Assembly: GCA_963774935.1 (NCBI GenBank) | Contig: CAVZGO010000013.1 | Coordinates: forward strand, 124,001 to 188,000 | Direction of reading: 5' to 3' | Length of the DNA stretch: 64,000 nucleotides | Origin: CAVZGO01 sp963774935 | GTDB taxonomy: Bacteria; Chloroflexota; Anaerolineae; Anaerolineales; UBA4823 | Part shown: positions 49,099 to 58,145 of the stretch, piece after piece | How positions within the stretch are numbered: position 1 is the first letter of the stretch | Layout: the number at the start of each line of letters is the position of its first letter | Notes under the pieces: model-generated | The model's database searches: none | What the model was told of the DNA's origin: nothing | The model's input: the letters and a program-made list of their open reading frames with translations, nothing else | Made by a program: the position numbers and the translations under genes

Positions 49099-50070
49099 TT
49101 AATTTAATTGGTCGAGTAATCCATGGTCATCAAAATGCCCTCGGAAGCGGGCGACAAACTGATCCCTGGAATAATCCTGTCCTTGGGGACCGCGGTGCTC
49201 CAGGCAATAGGTGGCTGCCAGCGCACCCATCTGACCACAAGTTTGAAAGTCGAAACCGTGCGCAAACCCGGTCAGAAATCCTCCTCGGAAGGCATCCCCA
49301 ACACCGGTAGGATCTACAACCTGTTCGGGCTTAATCACTGGAACGTGGTATTCCCCGCCGGTAGTATAGATGCTGGCGCCTTTTTCACCGCGGGTGATAA
49401 CAATAAATCGTTCCTCGCCAGGCTGCGCCATGGAAAGGATGTCCTCAGGCTGCAAACCGGTCATTTTGTGGATCAGGGCACCCTCATAATCATTAACAAA
49501 TAAAGCCATTGCCCCGGTAATACCCTGGTACAGTTCTTCCCCATTCAAACGGACGATCTGCTGGCTGGGATCAAAGATATATGGAATGCCGAGGGCAACA
49601 CATTCAGACACATACGTAATCATGGCTGTTGGGTCGTTGGGGGAGATCATCACCAGGTCGGGGGGTGAATCCTTCAATTCCTTGATCGATAGCTGAGCAG
49701 CATACGCCATAGCTCCCGGGTAAAAGCTGGCAATCTGCGCATTGGCGCGGTCTGTATTGACGAAGAACGAGGCGGTATATACTCCGGGAATGACCCGCGC
49801 ACCGGAAGTATCTACCCCATGTGACTCGAGCCACTGGCGGTATTCTTCGAAATCTTCACCAACAGTTGCCCACAGCTGTGGATGCTCGCCTAATAGCGCC
49901 AGGGTGTAGGCGATATTAGGTGCAATTCCACCCCGCATGCGCACCATGGACTCAACCAGGAAAGACAGGCTGATGCTGTCCAGCTTGTCGGGCAGGATAT
50001 GGTCGCGGAAATATCCTGGAAAAGTCATTAAATAATCAAAAGCTACGGATCCTGAGAGTAAGATTTTCAT
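49099..50070 (-). CDS. PfkB-family kinase, probable adenosine kinase
   Basis: The start is ATG at 50070 (MKILLSGSVAFDYLMTFPG); an upstream extension is unlikely. The 323-residue ribokinase-fold protein has GGIAPNIAYTLALLG at the substrate lid, ITRGEKGASIYT, and the PfkB signature DPTGVGDAFRGGFLTGFAHG with the catalytic Asp. PfkB members act on ribose, fructose or nucleosides. The place next to ahcY makes adenosine the best guess, as removal of adenosine pulls the hydrolase reaction forward. The substrate is inference. Confidence 0.8.
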   Translation of the reverse strand: MKILLSGSVAFDYLMTFPGYFRDHILPDKLDSISLSFLVESMVRMRGGIAPNIAYTLALLGEHPQLWATVGEDFEEYRQWLESHGVDTSGARVIPGVYTASFFVNTDRANAQIASFYPGAMAYAAQLSIKELKDSPPDLVMISPNDPTAMITYVSECVALGIPYIFDPSQQIVRLNGEELYQGITGAMALFVNDYEGALIHKMTGLQPEDILSMAQPGEERFIVITRGEKGASIYTTGGEYHVPVIKPEQVVDPTGVGDAFRGGFLTGFAHGFDFQTCGQMGALAATYCLEHRGPQGQDYSRDQFVARFRGHFDDHGLLDQLN

Positions 50071-50113
50071 ACCAGACCCCTCATGAATAAGACCCTGGAG
50101 CAAGATAAATCAC

Positions 50114-51175
50114 TCACCGGTGGCTCTCCTCTTGTGGAACGATCTGCTTCAGGTTTTTGAAGTAGGGTGGATAGACAACACCGTATTCGGTGACAATTGC
50201 GGAAATTAACCGGTTAGGAGTCACGTCAAAGGCGGGATTACGGGCAGATGCGCCCAGTGGTGCAGCGGGTTGTCCGGCGATTTGAATATCCAGGACTTCG
50301 CTGGCGGAGCGCTCTTCGATAGGGATTAAATCCCCACGCTTGAGAGATAAGTCGATGGTGGACGTCGGTGCTACAGAATAGGCTGGCACATTATTATCGT
50401 GAGCAGCCAGAGCCAGCATGTACGTGCCAATTTTGTTGGCGACGTCACCATTTGCAGCTATCCGGTCCGCCCCAAAGAATACCTTCTGAACCTGACCGGA
50501 TCGTAGAAAGAAACCGGCAGCGTTATCGGAAATGATACTGTAAGAGATTCCCAGCTGCTGCAGCTCCCAGGCAGTTAATCGCATCCCTTGCAAGCGAGGG
50601 CGTGTTTCATCTACCAATACATGGATGCGTTTGCCTTGCTCGTGCGCCATGCGGATGACCCCTAATGCGGTGCCCCAATCCACGGCTGCCAGCGCCCCAG
50701 TATTGCAGTGATGCAGCAGGGTATCGCCTTCCTTGATAAGGTCAGCCCCATACCCCGCCATGCGCCGGTTGATTTCCACATCTTCATCGGCTAATTTTTG
50801 CGCTTCATTTAGGAGAGCAAGTTTTAACTCTGGGACGGTCGCGGAAGCGCTCTCCAGATGTTTTTGCATGCGCCGCAATGCCCAGGATAGATTCACGGCA
50901 GTCGGCCGCGCCTGACCCAACTCGTAAGCGGCGTTACTAATCTCTGCACGAAAGGCTTCAACCGCAGCCGAGGTAGATCGATCGGCTGCCAGCGCTAAAC
51001 CGAAGGCGGCTGCAGCGCCAATTGCCGGTGCGCCGCGTACCACCATGCTGCGGATCGCTTCTGCAACTTGCCGGTAATCCGAAAAAGCCACCACCACCAG
51101 CTCTGAAGGCAACTGGCGCTGGTCGATCATCCTGACCTGATGGTTTTCGTAATCCCACTCAACGGTTCTCATCAT
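50114..51175 (-). CDS. mtnA: S-methyl-5-thioribose-1-phosphate isomerase
   Basis: Converts methylthioribose-1-phosphate to methylthioribulose-1-phosphate in methionine salvage. The start is MMRTVEWDYENHQVRMIDQR at 51175 (or the next ATG). Patterns are VVRGAPAIGAAAAFGLALA, HHCNTGALAAVDWGTALG, VDETRPRLQGMRLTAWEL, the active-site Asp in IISDNAAG, GADRIAANGDVANKIGTY and the Asn/Asp loop in the C-terminal half. It is homologous to eIF2B alpha, but the mtnA motifs are all present. It has its own promoter and a leader with a terminator-like hairpin. Confidence 0.94.
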   Translation of the reverse strand: MMRTVEWDYENHQVRMIDQRQLPSELVVVAFSDYRQVAEAIRSMVVRGAPAIGAAAAFGLALAADRSTSAAVEAFRAEISNAAYELGQARPTAVNLSWALRRMQKHLESASATVPELKLALLNEAQKLADEDVEINRRMAGYGADLIKEGDTLLHHCNTGALAAVDWGTALGVIRMAHEQGKRIHVLVDETRPRLQGMRLTAWELQQLGISYSIISDNAAGFFLRSGQVQKVFFGADRIAANGDVANKIGTYMLALAAHDNNVPAYSVAPTSTIDLSLKRGDLIPIEERSASEVLDIQIAGQPAAPLGASARNPAFDVTPNRLISAIVTEYGVVYPPYFKNLKQIVPQEESHR

Positions 51176-51194
51176 ATCTCTGATTACACACAAA

Positions 51195-51216
51195 AACGCC
51201 CTCCCGGGAGAGCGTT
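51195..51216 (-). terminator. Terminator-like hairpin in the mtnA leader
   Basis: On the minus strand AACGCTCTCC pairs with GGAGGGCGTT (one mismatch) and is followed by TTTTTGTGTG. It lies between the mtnA promoter and the mtnA start, so it would act as an attenuator rather than only ending the upstream DHH transcript. Confidence 0.65.
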
Positions 51217-51261
51217 GGCTTAAGCACAGGCTGATGCGTCGGCTTTCGGTGAAACGCCATG

Positions 51262-51290
51262 AGTTTAACACGGTAAGGCTGCTTTGTCAA
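51262..51290 (-). promoter_or_regulatory. Promoter of mtnA
   Basis: Minus strand: TTGACA (51290-51285), 17 bases, TAAACT (51267-51262). It gives a leader of about 80 bases before mtnA. Confidence 0.85.
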
Positions 51291-51359
51291 ACAGAGCAAA
51301 GCGTGCAATTAAATTCACATTCTAAGGATTAGCTTCTCGAACAAAGCGCGGCAGATCTA

Positions 51360-52391
51360 CTAATCTGCGAGCAGGGGTATACCACCACCATTTTCTTGCA
51401 TAACCGCCAGAAAACGGCTCTCAACTCCTTCAATTACGTCTGCAGGCTCCCGCCCCTCCAGGAGAATTTGCCCGCCTGCCATCGTGCCATGCCCGCCAGC
51501 CTTGCCCAGTGCGCCAATCACGCGTTGAACCAAAACACCAGCATCCTGTCCGGATGGCTCAGTGCGCAAGGACAGGTGAAGCTGATTTTGGAAGATTCCA
51601 TAACACAACACCGCCCGGGCGCTCTCCAACCGGATGAGCACATCTGCCATCTCGGCAGCCATATCCGGGCGATGCATCTGGCCCATGTTGACCACCACCG
51701 AGCGCCCATAGACGCGCGCTGCTTCAAAGCCACGGTTGATGGCGCGGAAATAATCTCTGGATAAGCCAGCCTGTTCGACGCGAACCAGCTTGTTACGATC
51801 GACCCAGCTCAGTAAACGCATGTAGATAATTTCATCGGTTGGAGAAGCATCGCGCCCTAAGCCGCGAGTATCGGTTTGCAAACCGTAAAACATGGCTGTT
51901 GCCAGGTTCACTTCCGGGGAGATGCCTGCAGCATCAAGATACTGGTACACCATGCTCACTGTCGCACCAACGTCAGGCCGGACATCCACATATTTCACCT
52001 GGCGCAATACATCCCAGCGTGGGTAGTGGTGATCGATAACAATCGTCGGATATACATCTGGGGGCAAGCGATGGTTGCCCGTGCCCGGTTGTGTATCAAC
52101 CAGCGTGATGCCTGAATAGCGCTGGAAGTCTGGAAGCTGGTCTACCTGACGCCAGTCAGGGAGGAGCAAGTTTAATAAGGCGCGGTTTTCTGCCCGGGCT
52201 ACCAGCCCGGTATAGAGCAAATCACTGGGTATATGCCATGCTTCTCGGTATAATGCCGCCAGCCCCATCCCAGATGCCAATGCATCTGGATCAGGACTAT
52301 CGTGAGTCAGAATTAACATTGGTCCCTGACCAACTGCAGCTTTCAACTGGGCTAACCGGGTTTGATCGATGGGATTTTGGTATTCGGTCAT
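51360..52391 (-). CDS. DHH-family phosphoesterase (nanoRNase/pAp phosphatase-like)
   Basis: A 343-residue enzyme with motif I THDSPDPDALASG, motif II VDTQPGTGN and the DHH motif TIVIDHHYPRWD. The C-terminal DHHA1 domain contains SLRTEPSGQDAGVLVQ and GKAGGHGTMAGGQI. Members of this type trim very short RNAs or hydrolyse pAp or cyclic dinucleotide products with Mn. The exact substrate is not decided by sequence. It starts 30 bases after its own promoter. Confidence 0.87.
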   Translation of the reverse strand: MTEYQNPIDQTRLAQLKAAVGQGPMLILTHDSPDPDALASGMGLAALYREAWHIPSDLLYTGLVARAENRALLNLLLPDWRQVDQLPDFQRYSGITLVDTQPGTGNHRLPPDVYPTIVIDHHYPRWDVLRQVKYVDVRPDVGATVSMVYQYLDAAGISPEVNLATAMFYGLQTDTRGLGRDASPTDEIIYMRLLSWVDRNKLVRVEQAGLSRDYFRAINRGFEAARVYGRSVVVNMGQMHRPDMAAEMADVLIRLESARAVLCYGIFQNQLHLSLRTEPSGQDAGVLVQRVIGALGKAGGHGTMAGGQILLEGREPADVIEGVESRFLAVMQENGGGIPLLAD

Positions 52392-52420
52392 CGTTAATCC
52401 TGAATTGTCTGGGTAATTAA

Positions 52421-52449
52421 ATTATACGAGAACGGTGAGTACACGTCAA
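52421..52449 (-). promoter_or_regulatory. Promoter of the DHH phosphoesterase gene
   Basis: Minus strand: TTGACG (52449-52444), 17 bases, TATAAT (52426-52421). It is divergent from the transglycosylase promoter 39 bases away. Confidence 0.9.
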
Positions 52450-52488
52450 ACAGTGTTTTCTCTTACCAAAGGTTCATTTGTGGGGACA

Positions 52489-52517
52489 TTGACAAGCCCG
52501 AAGCCTCAAGGTATAGT
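52489..52517 (+). promoter_or_regulatory. Promoter of the lytic transglycosylase gene
   Basis: TTGACA (52489-52494), 17 bases, TATAGT (52512-52517). Only 7 bases separate it from the ATG at 52525, predicting a leaderless transcript. Confidence 0.88.
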
Positions 52518-52524
52518 GACGGAC

Positions 52525-54945
52525 ATGAGGTTCAAAACTGCCAGCTTTATCATTGTCATCTGCTTGCTTGCCACTGGCTGCAATGTATTGGATAATCTGC
52601 CATCCTTGCTTGCGTCCGCTACCCCATCGCCAACAGCAACCGCAACGCAAATCCCGACAACTACACCCACGCCATGGCCTTCTCCCACCCCGACACCAGA
52701 GCCTGCGGCGCGCATTCACGGTGGAGACCAGGCTCTAAAGAACGGTGACTGGGAGACTGCCCTGCAAGAATTTCAGAAAGCGCTGCAGTCCAGCAACGAC
52801 CCGGAAATACAGAGCGCTGGTTTATTGGGCACCGGGCGGACTCACCTGCTGGCAGGCCAATATCAGGAAGCTGCTACAGTTCTGGAAGATTTACTGGTTC
52901 GTTTTCCGGGTTCAGAGCATGCAGCGACCGCAAATTTCCTCCTGGCGCAGGCTTACACCAACCTGGAATATTATCCCCAAGCCACTGCAGCTTTCTCGAA
53001 ATACCTGGATTTGCGACCGGGGATAATCGATGGATACATCTATGAACTCCGCGGGGATGCATCAATGCAGGCTGGAGATTACTCGAACGCGATTCGGGAC
53101 TTCTCAATTGCGCTTAAATCTCCTGGATTAATGGATAGCACCTACCTGGAGATGAGAATTGCACGCTCCTATGCTCTTGCCGGCGACACGACAACAGCGC
53201 TAACCCTGTATGACGATTTGTTTAGCCGCACTAATAGCGACGCCACTAAAAGTTTGATCTTATATCGAAAAGGTGAAATCTACACCCAACTTGGCCAGCT
53301 CGATCAAGCGCACCAGGTTTACTCGGATCTGGTGACCCAATTCCCCAACTCGGCTTACTCTTATTCAGCCTTACTTACGCTGGTGGAAGCCAATATCCCC
53401 GTGAACGAGCTGAACCGCGGGCTGGTGGATTATTATGCGGGTGAATACGGCATGGCACTGACGGCATTCAACCGTTATTTGCAGAACCAGCCTGAAGATC
53501 CAGCCACAGCCAGGTATTTTACCGGACTTGCCAACCGCGCGCTTGGAGGCTATGACGGCGCTATTCAAGAATGGCAGACCATTATCCGCGATTTTCCAGA
53601 CCATCCTTATTGGGACGAAGCCTGGGACCAGGTCGCCTATACGCAATGGTATTACCAGGAGCAATATAAACAGGCAGTAGTGACGTTGTTAGCATTCGTC
53701 GAGCAGAGCTCTGCTCATCCCCGGGCAGCCGAGTATTTATACGACGCGGCCAGGGTTTCCGAGCGAGACAACCAATTAAAGCAAGCCGCAGAATTGTGGA
53801 TGCGGGTGGTGAATGAATATCCCAGCTCCGAGTATGCATTACCTGCCTCGTTCCAGGCTGGCATCGCAGCTTACCGGGCGGAGGATTATGCCACAGCATT
53901 ATCGTCATTCCAGCGTTATTACGCGCTGGTGAACACGCCTGGTGATCTGGCACGCGCGAATTTTTGGATCGCCAAAACTCAACTCCAACTTGGCGATCCA
54001 ACTGCCGCACGCATGGCCTGGCAACAGGCAGCCGAAGCCGATCCAACCGGGTATTACAGCGAGCGCGCCCGGGATATCTTACGCCGGCGGGCGCCATTTT
54101 ACCCTCCCCAAGATTATGATCTGATGTTCGATATTGCCCAGGAACGTCTGCAAGCCGAAGAATGGATGCGCACAAAATTCGGACTACCGGCAGGAACCAG
54201 GTTGAGCGGGTTAGGTGATCTACCAAGCGATGCTGCCTTTGTGCGCGGAAACGAGCTGTGGGAACTGGGCCTATTTGAAGAAGGTCGCAATGAATTTGAA
54301 GAGCTGCGTGCACGGCTCGAAAATGATCCGGTGAAGCTCTTTCAACTCGCTGATCACCTTGCTCAGATTGGTTTATACCGCTCCGCAACACTGGCATCGC
54401 GCCAGGTTTTGAATCTTGCCGGGATGGATGATGCTGAAACAATGAACGCGCCGAGGTTCTTTAATTACCTCCGCTTTGGGGTCTACTATAAAGATCTGGT
54501 GCTACCACTGGCAACGGAAGCCGGATTCCACCCTTTGCAAATTTTCAGTGTCATCCGGCAGGAAAGTTTGTTTGAAAGTTATATCCAATCTTCCGCTTAT
54601 GCCCAAGGCTTAATGCAAATCATACCTTCTACCGGCGCCGAAATCGCCAGAAATATGGGATGGCCGGAGGATTACAGCGAAAGCGACTTATCCAGACCAC
54701 TGGTCAACCTGACCTTTGGTGTGAACTACCTTAAAACACAGCTTAACGCATTCGATGGGAACCTGTACGCTGCGCTGGCAGCCTATAATGGCGGACCTGG
54801 AAATGCACGACATTGGTTGAATCTAGCCCCCGAAGATCCCGACTTATTTGTTGAAGTAATCCGCTATCCTGAGACTCAGGATTACATTCGTCGAATTTAT
54901 GAAATATTCAATATATACCGGGGATTGTACAACCGATCTGAATAG
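52525..54945 (+). CDS. TPR-containing lytic transglycosylase lipoprotein (Slt-like)
   Basis: The ATG at 52525 opens a lipoprotein signal (FIIVICLLATGC), and the promoter position excludes upstream starts. A Thr/Pro linker (about 30-60) is followed by many TPR-like repeats (about 65-560), forming a superhelix as in Slt70, then the catalytic domain (about 640-806). The catalytic Glu lies in FSVIRQESLFES. Other motifs are YAQGLMQIIPSTGAEIA, NLTFGVNYL and ALAAYNGGPGNARHWL. It cleaves peptidoglycan to anhydromuropeptides outside the cell, anchored by lipid. The size (806 residues) is larger than E. coli Slt because of extra TPRs. Confidence 0.93.
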   Translation: MRFKTASFIIVICLLATGCNVLDNLPSLLASATPSPTATATQIPTTTPTPWPSPTPTPEPAARIHGGDQALKNGDWETALQEFQKALQSSNDPEIQSAGLLGTGRTHLLAGQYQEAATVLEDLLVRFPGSEHAATANFLLAQAYTNLEYYPQATAAFSKYLDLRPGIIDGYIYELRGDASMQAGDYSNAIRDFSIALKSPGLMDSTYLEMRIARSYALAGDTTTALTLYDDLFSRTNSDATKSLILYRKGEIYTQLGQLDQAHQVYSDLVTQFPNSAYSYSALLTLVEANIPVNELNRGLVDYYAGEYGMALTAFNRYLQNQPEDPATARYFTGLANRALGGYDGAIQEWQTIIRDFPDHPYWDEAWDQVAYTQWYYQEQYKQAVVTLLAFVEQSSAHPRAAEYLYDAARVSERDNQLKQAAELWMRVVNEYPSSEYALPASFQAGIAAYRAEDYATALSSFQRYYALVNTPGDLARANFWIAKTQLQLGDPTAARMAWQQAAEADPTGYYSERARDILRRRAPFYPPQDYDLMFDIAQERLQAEEWMRTKFGLPAGTRLSGLGDLPSDAAFVRGNELWELGLFEEGRNEFEELRARLENDPVKLFQLADHLAQIGLYRSATLASRQVLNLAGMDDAETMNAPRFFNYLRFGVYYKDLVLPLATEAGFHPLQIFSVIRQESLFESYIQSSAYAQGLMQIIPSTGAEIARNMGWPEDYSESDLSRPLVNLTFGVNYLKTQLNAFDGNLYAALAAYNGGPGNARHWLNLAPEDPDLFVEVIRYPETQDYIRRIYEIFNIYRGLYNRSE

Positions 54946-54955
54946 CCGCACAAGT

Positions 54956-56657
54956 TCAAGGTGAAGTTATTTGGGTTTCCGTGACAGCCACAGGGCGTTT
55001 GGTTACCAGATACCAATTGGTGATGGTATTGAAGCGGTCGCTTTGATCGAACAGCGTACCCACTGACACTCCTTGCATCTGGTTCTCCAAAGCGAAGGAT
55101 TGCACCAAATAATACATCGGTAAAGCAGGCATCTGGTTGGTAAAGCGCACCTGGAAATTACGATAGCGCTTCGTGCGATCAGCAGTATCCACTAACACCC
55201 GCCCCTGTTCCAAATACTCGCTTGCCTGGCGATCATCCCAACGGGAATAATTTTGTCCATCTTCGATTTGCGACTGGTGCCAGAACGGGTATGGATCTGG
55301 GTCGGGAGTACGTCCTAAATTGAGGTCAATGATTACCGCCTGGTAATTGCCAGGTTCCAGGTAATCTTGCAGCAACTGCTCGAATGGAACGGCTTTTAAA
55401 GTTACGCCCACACCAATAGCAGCCCAATCTTGCTGTATTGAGCGAGCGATAGATGCATAGGGTTCCTGATCAGGGTAGGCTAACTCGAATGAGAGCTGAA
55501 CCCCTTCTTTTGCGCGTACACTGCCACCCTCAGGTGGGATGGTATAGCCAGCGTCTTTCAAGACAGTCAGTGCCTGCTCAGGATTAAAGGGGATGCGCTC
55601 GATACCTTCATAATATGACCAGGTGCCTGGCATGATTGGTCCATCAGCAATGATCGCCTGCCCTCCCTGAATTTGATCGATAATCCTTTGCCGATTAATT
55701 GCCTGGAGAAGCGCACGGCGAAGATCAGCATCCTGGAAGAAGGGAAGCTCTGGTTTATCCAGGTTCAAATAAACCAGCCCTAAGCGAGGAACCTGTCCCG
55801 TATGAAGCGAAAGTGTATCATCTTGCAATGCGGCAGGAAGGACTGCAGATGTCACCTCGCTAATCCCCTGAACGTCACCCTTCTGGTAGGCGTCCCATGC
55901 TGCCTGTGAATCTGGGTAATATTTGAAAATTAATTTTTCCAGGTAAGGTGGGGAAGGGTAGTCTGCAAAGCCGACAAGCTCAACCCCGGTGACAACTTCA
56001 TCTTCCACAATCAATTTATCGAACTTAAGCGGGCCATTTCCGACCGGCTGCAGATTCAAGGGTGAGTCAATAATTTGATCGGTAGGCACACCTTCCCAAA
56101 TATGCCGCGGAAGGAGCCCAAAACTTACATAATCCATGAATGGTGCGAAAGCCTCAGGAAGCTGGAATTGAACGGTTTGTTCATCCAATTCGAAAACTTC
56201 GACCTGATTCCAGAATTCCCGCAGATCTGAAGGCAGCGGGATGTTCTCATCGCGCAGTAAGCCCACTGTGAAAGCGACATCTGAGCTGGTTACGGGTTGA
56301 CCATCATGCCAGATAGCATCAGACCGTATGGAAAAATTATAGATTTTTCCATCTTGAGAGATTCCCCAGGATTCCGCCAGATCATCCTCAGGCAAGCCAC
56401 GGTCGTTAAATTGGACTAATCCCCGGTATAACAAGCGGTCTATTGAGCGGTCGGCATTATTGTAATAATCCAGAACCGGATTGAGACGACCAAATGTACC
56501 AATGAGCGCCTCGGTGTAAGACTCCCCCCTGTCCTGGCTCCAATACCGTCGTCTGAGCGCCTGGCAACAAAGATGCCGGCTGCTGACCAATCAGTAAAAT
56601 ACCGATTGCAATCAGCGCCAGCACAACAATAACAATTTGCCAACGTAAGTTTTTCAT
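54956..56657 (-). CDS. Peptide/nickel-type ABC solute-binding protein, one frameshift
   Basis: An SBP_bac_5 family extracytoplasmic receptor. The N-terminus at 56657 has a membrane anchor (IVIVVLALIAIGILLIG) without lipobox Cys. At about 56525 the frame changes in a run of six G (minus strand); a seventh G would join LEPGQGG to ESYTEALIGTFGRLNPVLD. The mature part has LLYRGLVQFN, IRSDAIWHDGQPVTSSDVAFT, RRALLQAINRQRI and DPDPYPFWHQSQ. The corrected length is about 567 residues. No permease or ATPase gene is adjacent, so it may serve a transporter elsewhere. Confidence 0.9.
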
Positions 56658-56665
56658 GGTCAACA

Positions 56666-56706
56666 ATAAAAAAGGGGCGCTTCACAGCCCGGCCGCGAGT
56701 CGCCCC
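56666..56706 (-). terminator. Terminator after secG, just before the solute-binding protein start
   Basis: Minus strand: GGGGCG (56706-56701) pairs with CGCCCC (56679-56674) around a GC-rich interior, followed by TTTTTTATT. It ends secG transcription, but the next gene's ATG (56657) is only 9 bases beyond, so it also forms that gene's leader. Confidence 0.8.
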
Positions 56707-56748
56707 AATCCATGTTCACCGTTCGGCCTTTGGTCTATACCCTGCTCT

Positions 56749-56976
56749 TTACGAAACTGATAAAATAACCGAAAGTGTTGCCAGGGTGAAGAATAACACA
56801 CTCAGGCCAATTGTAACCCTGAAAAGCACCTTCTCCAAACCTCTGCGGGCGGCGAAAATACCACCAGTATCCAGACCGGTCAGCCCACCCAGGCCAGCGC
56901 CCTTGCTTTGCAAAATAACGCTGGCAATCAGCGCGATTGACGTTATAATCAGCGCAATATCGATATAAGTTTTCAC
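56749..56976 (-). CDS. secG: Preprotein translocase subunit SecG
   Basis: A 75-residue protein with two membrane helices separated by the conserved loop QSKGAGLGGLTG and the DTGGIFAARRG segment. It belongs to the SecYEG channel. The start is GTG at 56976, backed by AGGAGG six bases upstream. It is monocistronic: it has its own promoter and terminator. Confidence 0.95.
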   Translation of the reverse strand: MKTYIDIALIITSIALIASVILQSKGAGLGGLTGLDTGGIFAARRGLEKVLFRVTIGLSVLFFTLATLSVILSVS

Positions 56977-57021
56977 TCCAACCTCCTGCTGAGGATAATC
57001 CTCTATGTCTTAAGCAGGGCG

Positions 57022-57050
57022 ATTATACCTTCCGATCGTAGAATCGTCAA
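57022..57050 (-). promoter_or_regulatory. Promoter of secG
   Basis: Minus strand: TTGACG (57050-57045), 17 bases, TATAAT (57027-57022). About 39 bases of leader precede the GTG start. Confidence 0.92.
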
Positions 57051-57066
57051 ATCATCAGGCGCTTAA

Positions 57067-58128
57067 ATGGATGAGATTCTTCTCAATCTTCATATGCATA
57101 CATTCTATTCAGACGGCAACGCCAGCCATGCAGAGATTGCAGAGGCAGCCATGCGGGCAGGTCTGGATGCAGTCATCGTCACAGATCACAATGTGTGGGT
57201 GAATGGCCCGGAGGGATACTATCATAATGGCAACAAAAGGGTGCTGCTCCTGGTCGGAGAAGAAATCCATGACCAGGCGCGCGTCCCACAGAAAAACCAC
57301 CTGCTGGTTTTTGGCGCCAACCGGGAATTAGCTGCGCACGCCGCAGATACTCAAAAGCTTTTGGAAGCAGTGTGGTTGAATAAAGGTCTTTCCTTTTTCG
57401 CACATATCATCGACCCTCCTGCGCCTGCCGTATATCAAGACGATCTTTCGTGGGAGAGCTGGGATGTTCAAGGCTACAACGGAATTGAATTATGGAATGG
57501 CTTTTCTGAATATAAATCACTGCTCAAAAGCAAGCTGCATGCAATCTATTATGCTTTTAACTTCCCCCGCATCGCTCATAGCCCATTCCCGGAAGCGCTT
57601 GAACGCTGGGATAATCTACTGACCAAAGGCAAGGTTGTCGCTATCGGAGGATCGGATGCGCATGCGTTGCCAGGGAAACTTGGCCCGATAAGAAAGACCG
57701 TCTTCAAGTATGAGGAACACTTCCGCGCAATCAACAACCACCTGCTTCTGCCCACCAAGTTGAGCGGAGACCTGGTTGAAGATCGTCGCATGGTGATGGA
57801 AACTTTGAGGCTGGGTAGGCTCTTCATCGGTTATGATTTGCCGGCACCAACCTCAGGATTCCGGTTCACCGCACAAGGTAAAGAGAACTCTGTACAGATG
57901 GGCGAAGAGGTATCAGCACGCTATGGGGTGACCCTGCAGGTTCGCCTGCCACGACCGGTGGAATGCCGGTTGGTCAAAAATGGCAAAGTGATCAAAACCT
58001 GGCAGAATAGGGAAACCGCCGCCCATATCACCACGGAGCCTGGAATTTATCGAGTCGAAGCTTACATCCATTACCTCGGTCGCTTGCGAGGTTGGATTTT
58101 CAGCAATCCAATATATGTCATCCCGTGA
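57067..58128 (+). CDS. PHP-domain metal-dependent phosphoesterase
   Basis: A 353-residue cytosolic protein. The metal ligands of the PHP fold are visible: LNLHMHTFYSDGN, VIVTDHNV, GEEIHD, FFAHIIDPP and GGSDAHAL. A C-terminal beta domain (about 270-353) ends in GIYRVEAYIHYLGRLRGWIFSNPIYV. Family members hydrolyse histidinol phosphate, pAp or similar; here no substrate is implied. uvrB begins 17 bases later, so co-transcription is likely. Confidence 0.85.
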   Translation: MDEILLNLHMHTFYSDGNASHAEIAEAAMRAGLDAVIVTDHNVWVNGPEGYYHNGNKRVLLLVGEEIHDQARVPQKNHLLVFGANRELAAHAADTQKLLEAVWLNKGLSFFAHIIDPPAPAVYQDDLSWESWDVQGYNGIELWNGFSEYKSLLKSKLHAIYYAFNFPRIAHSPFPEALERWDNLLTKGKVVAIGGSDAHALPGKLGPIRKTVFKYEEHFRAINNHLLLPTKLSGDLVEDRRMVMETLRLGRLFIGYDLPAPTSGFRFTAQGKENSVQMGEEVSARYGVTLQVRLPRPVECRLVKNGKVIKTWQNRETAAHITTEPGIYRVEAYIHYLGRLRGWIFSNPIYVIP

Positions 58129-58145
58129 ATCAGGACAGAGACCAG

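Noticed and set aside
51213..51245. A 14-base match between the mtnA leader and the rtcB end (CGACGCATCAGCCT, also near 63580) as a shared regulatory motif
   Set aside because: One copy lies across the rtcB stop codon; no structure is shared and a chance match of this length in 64 kb is not excluded.
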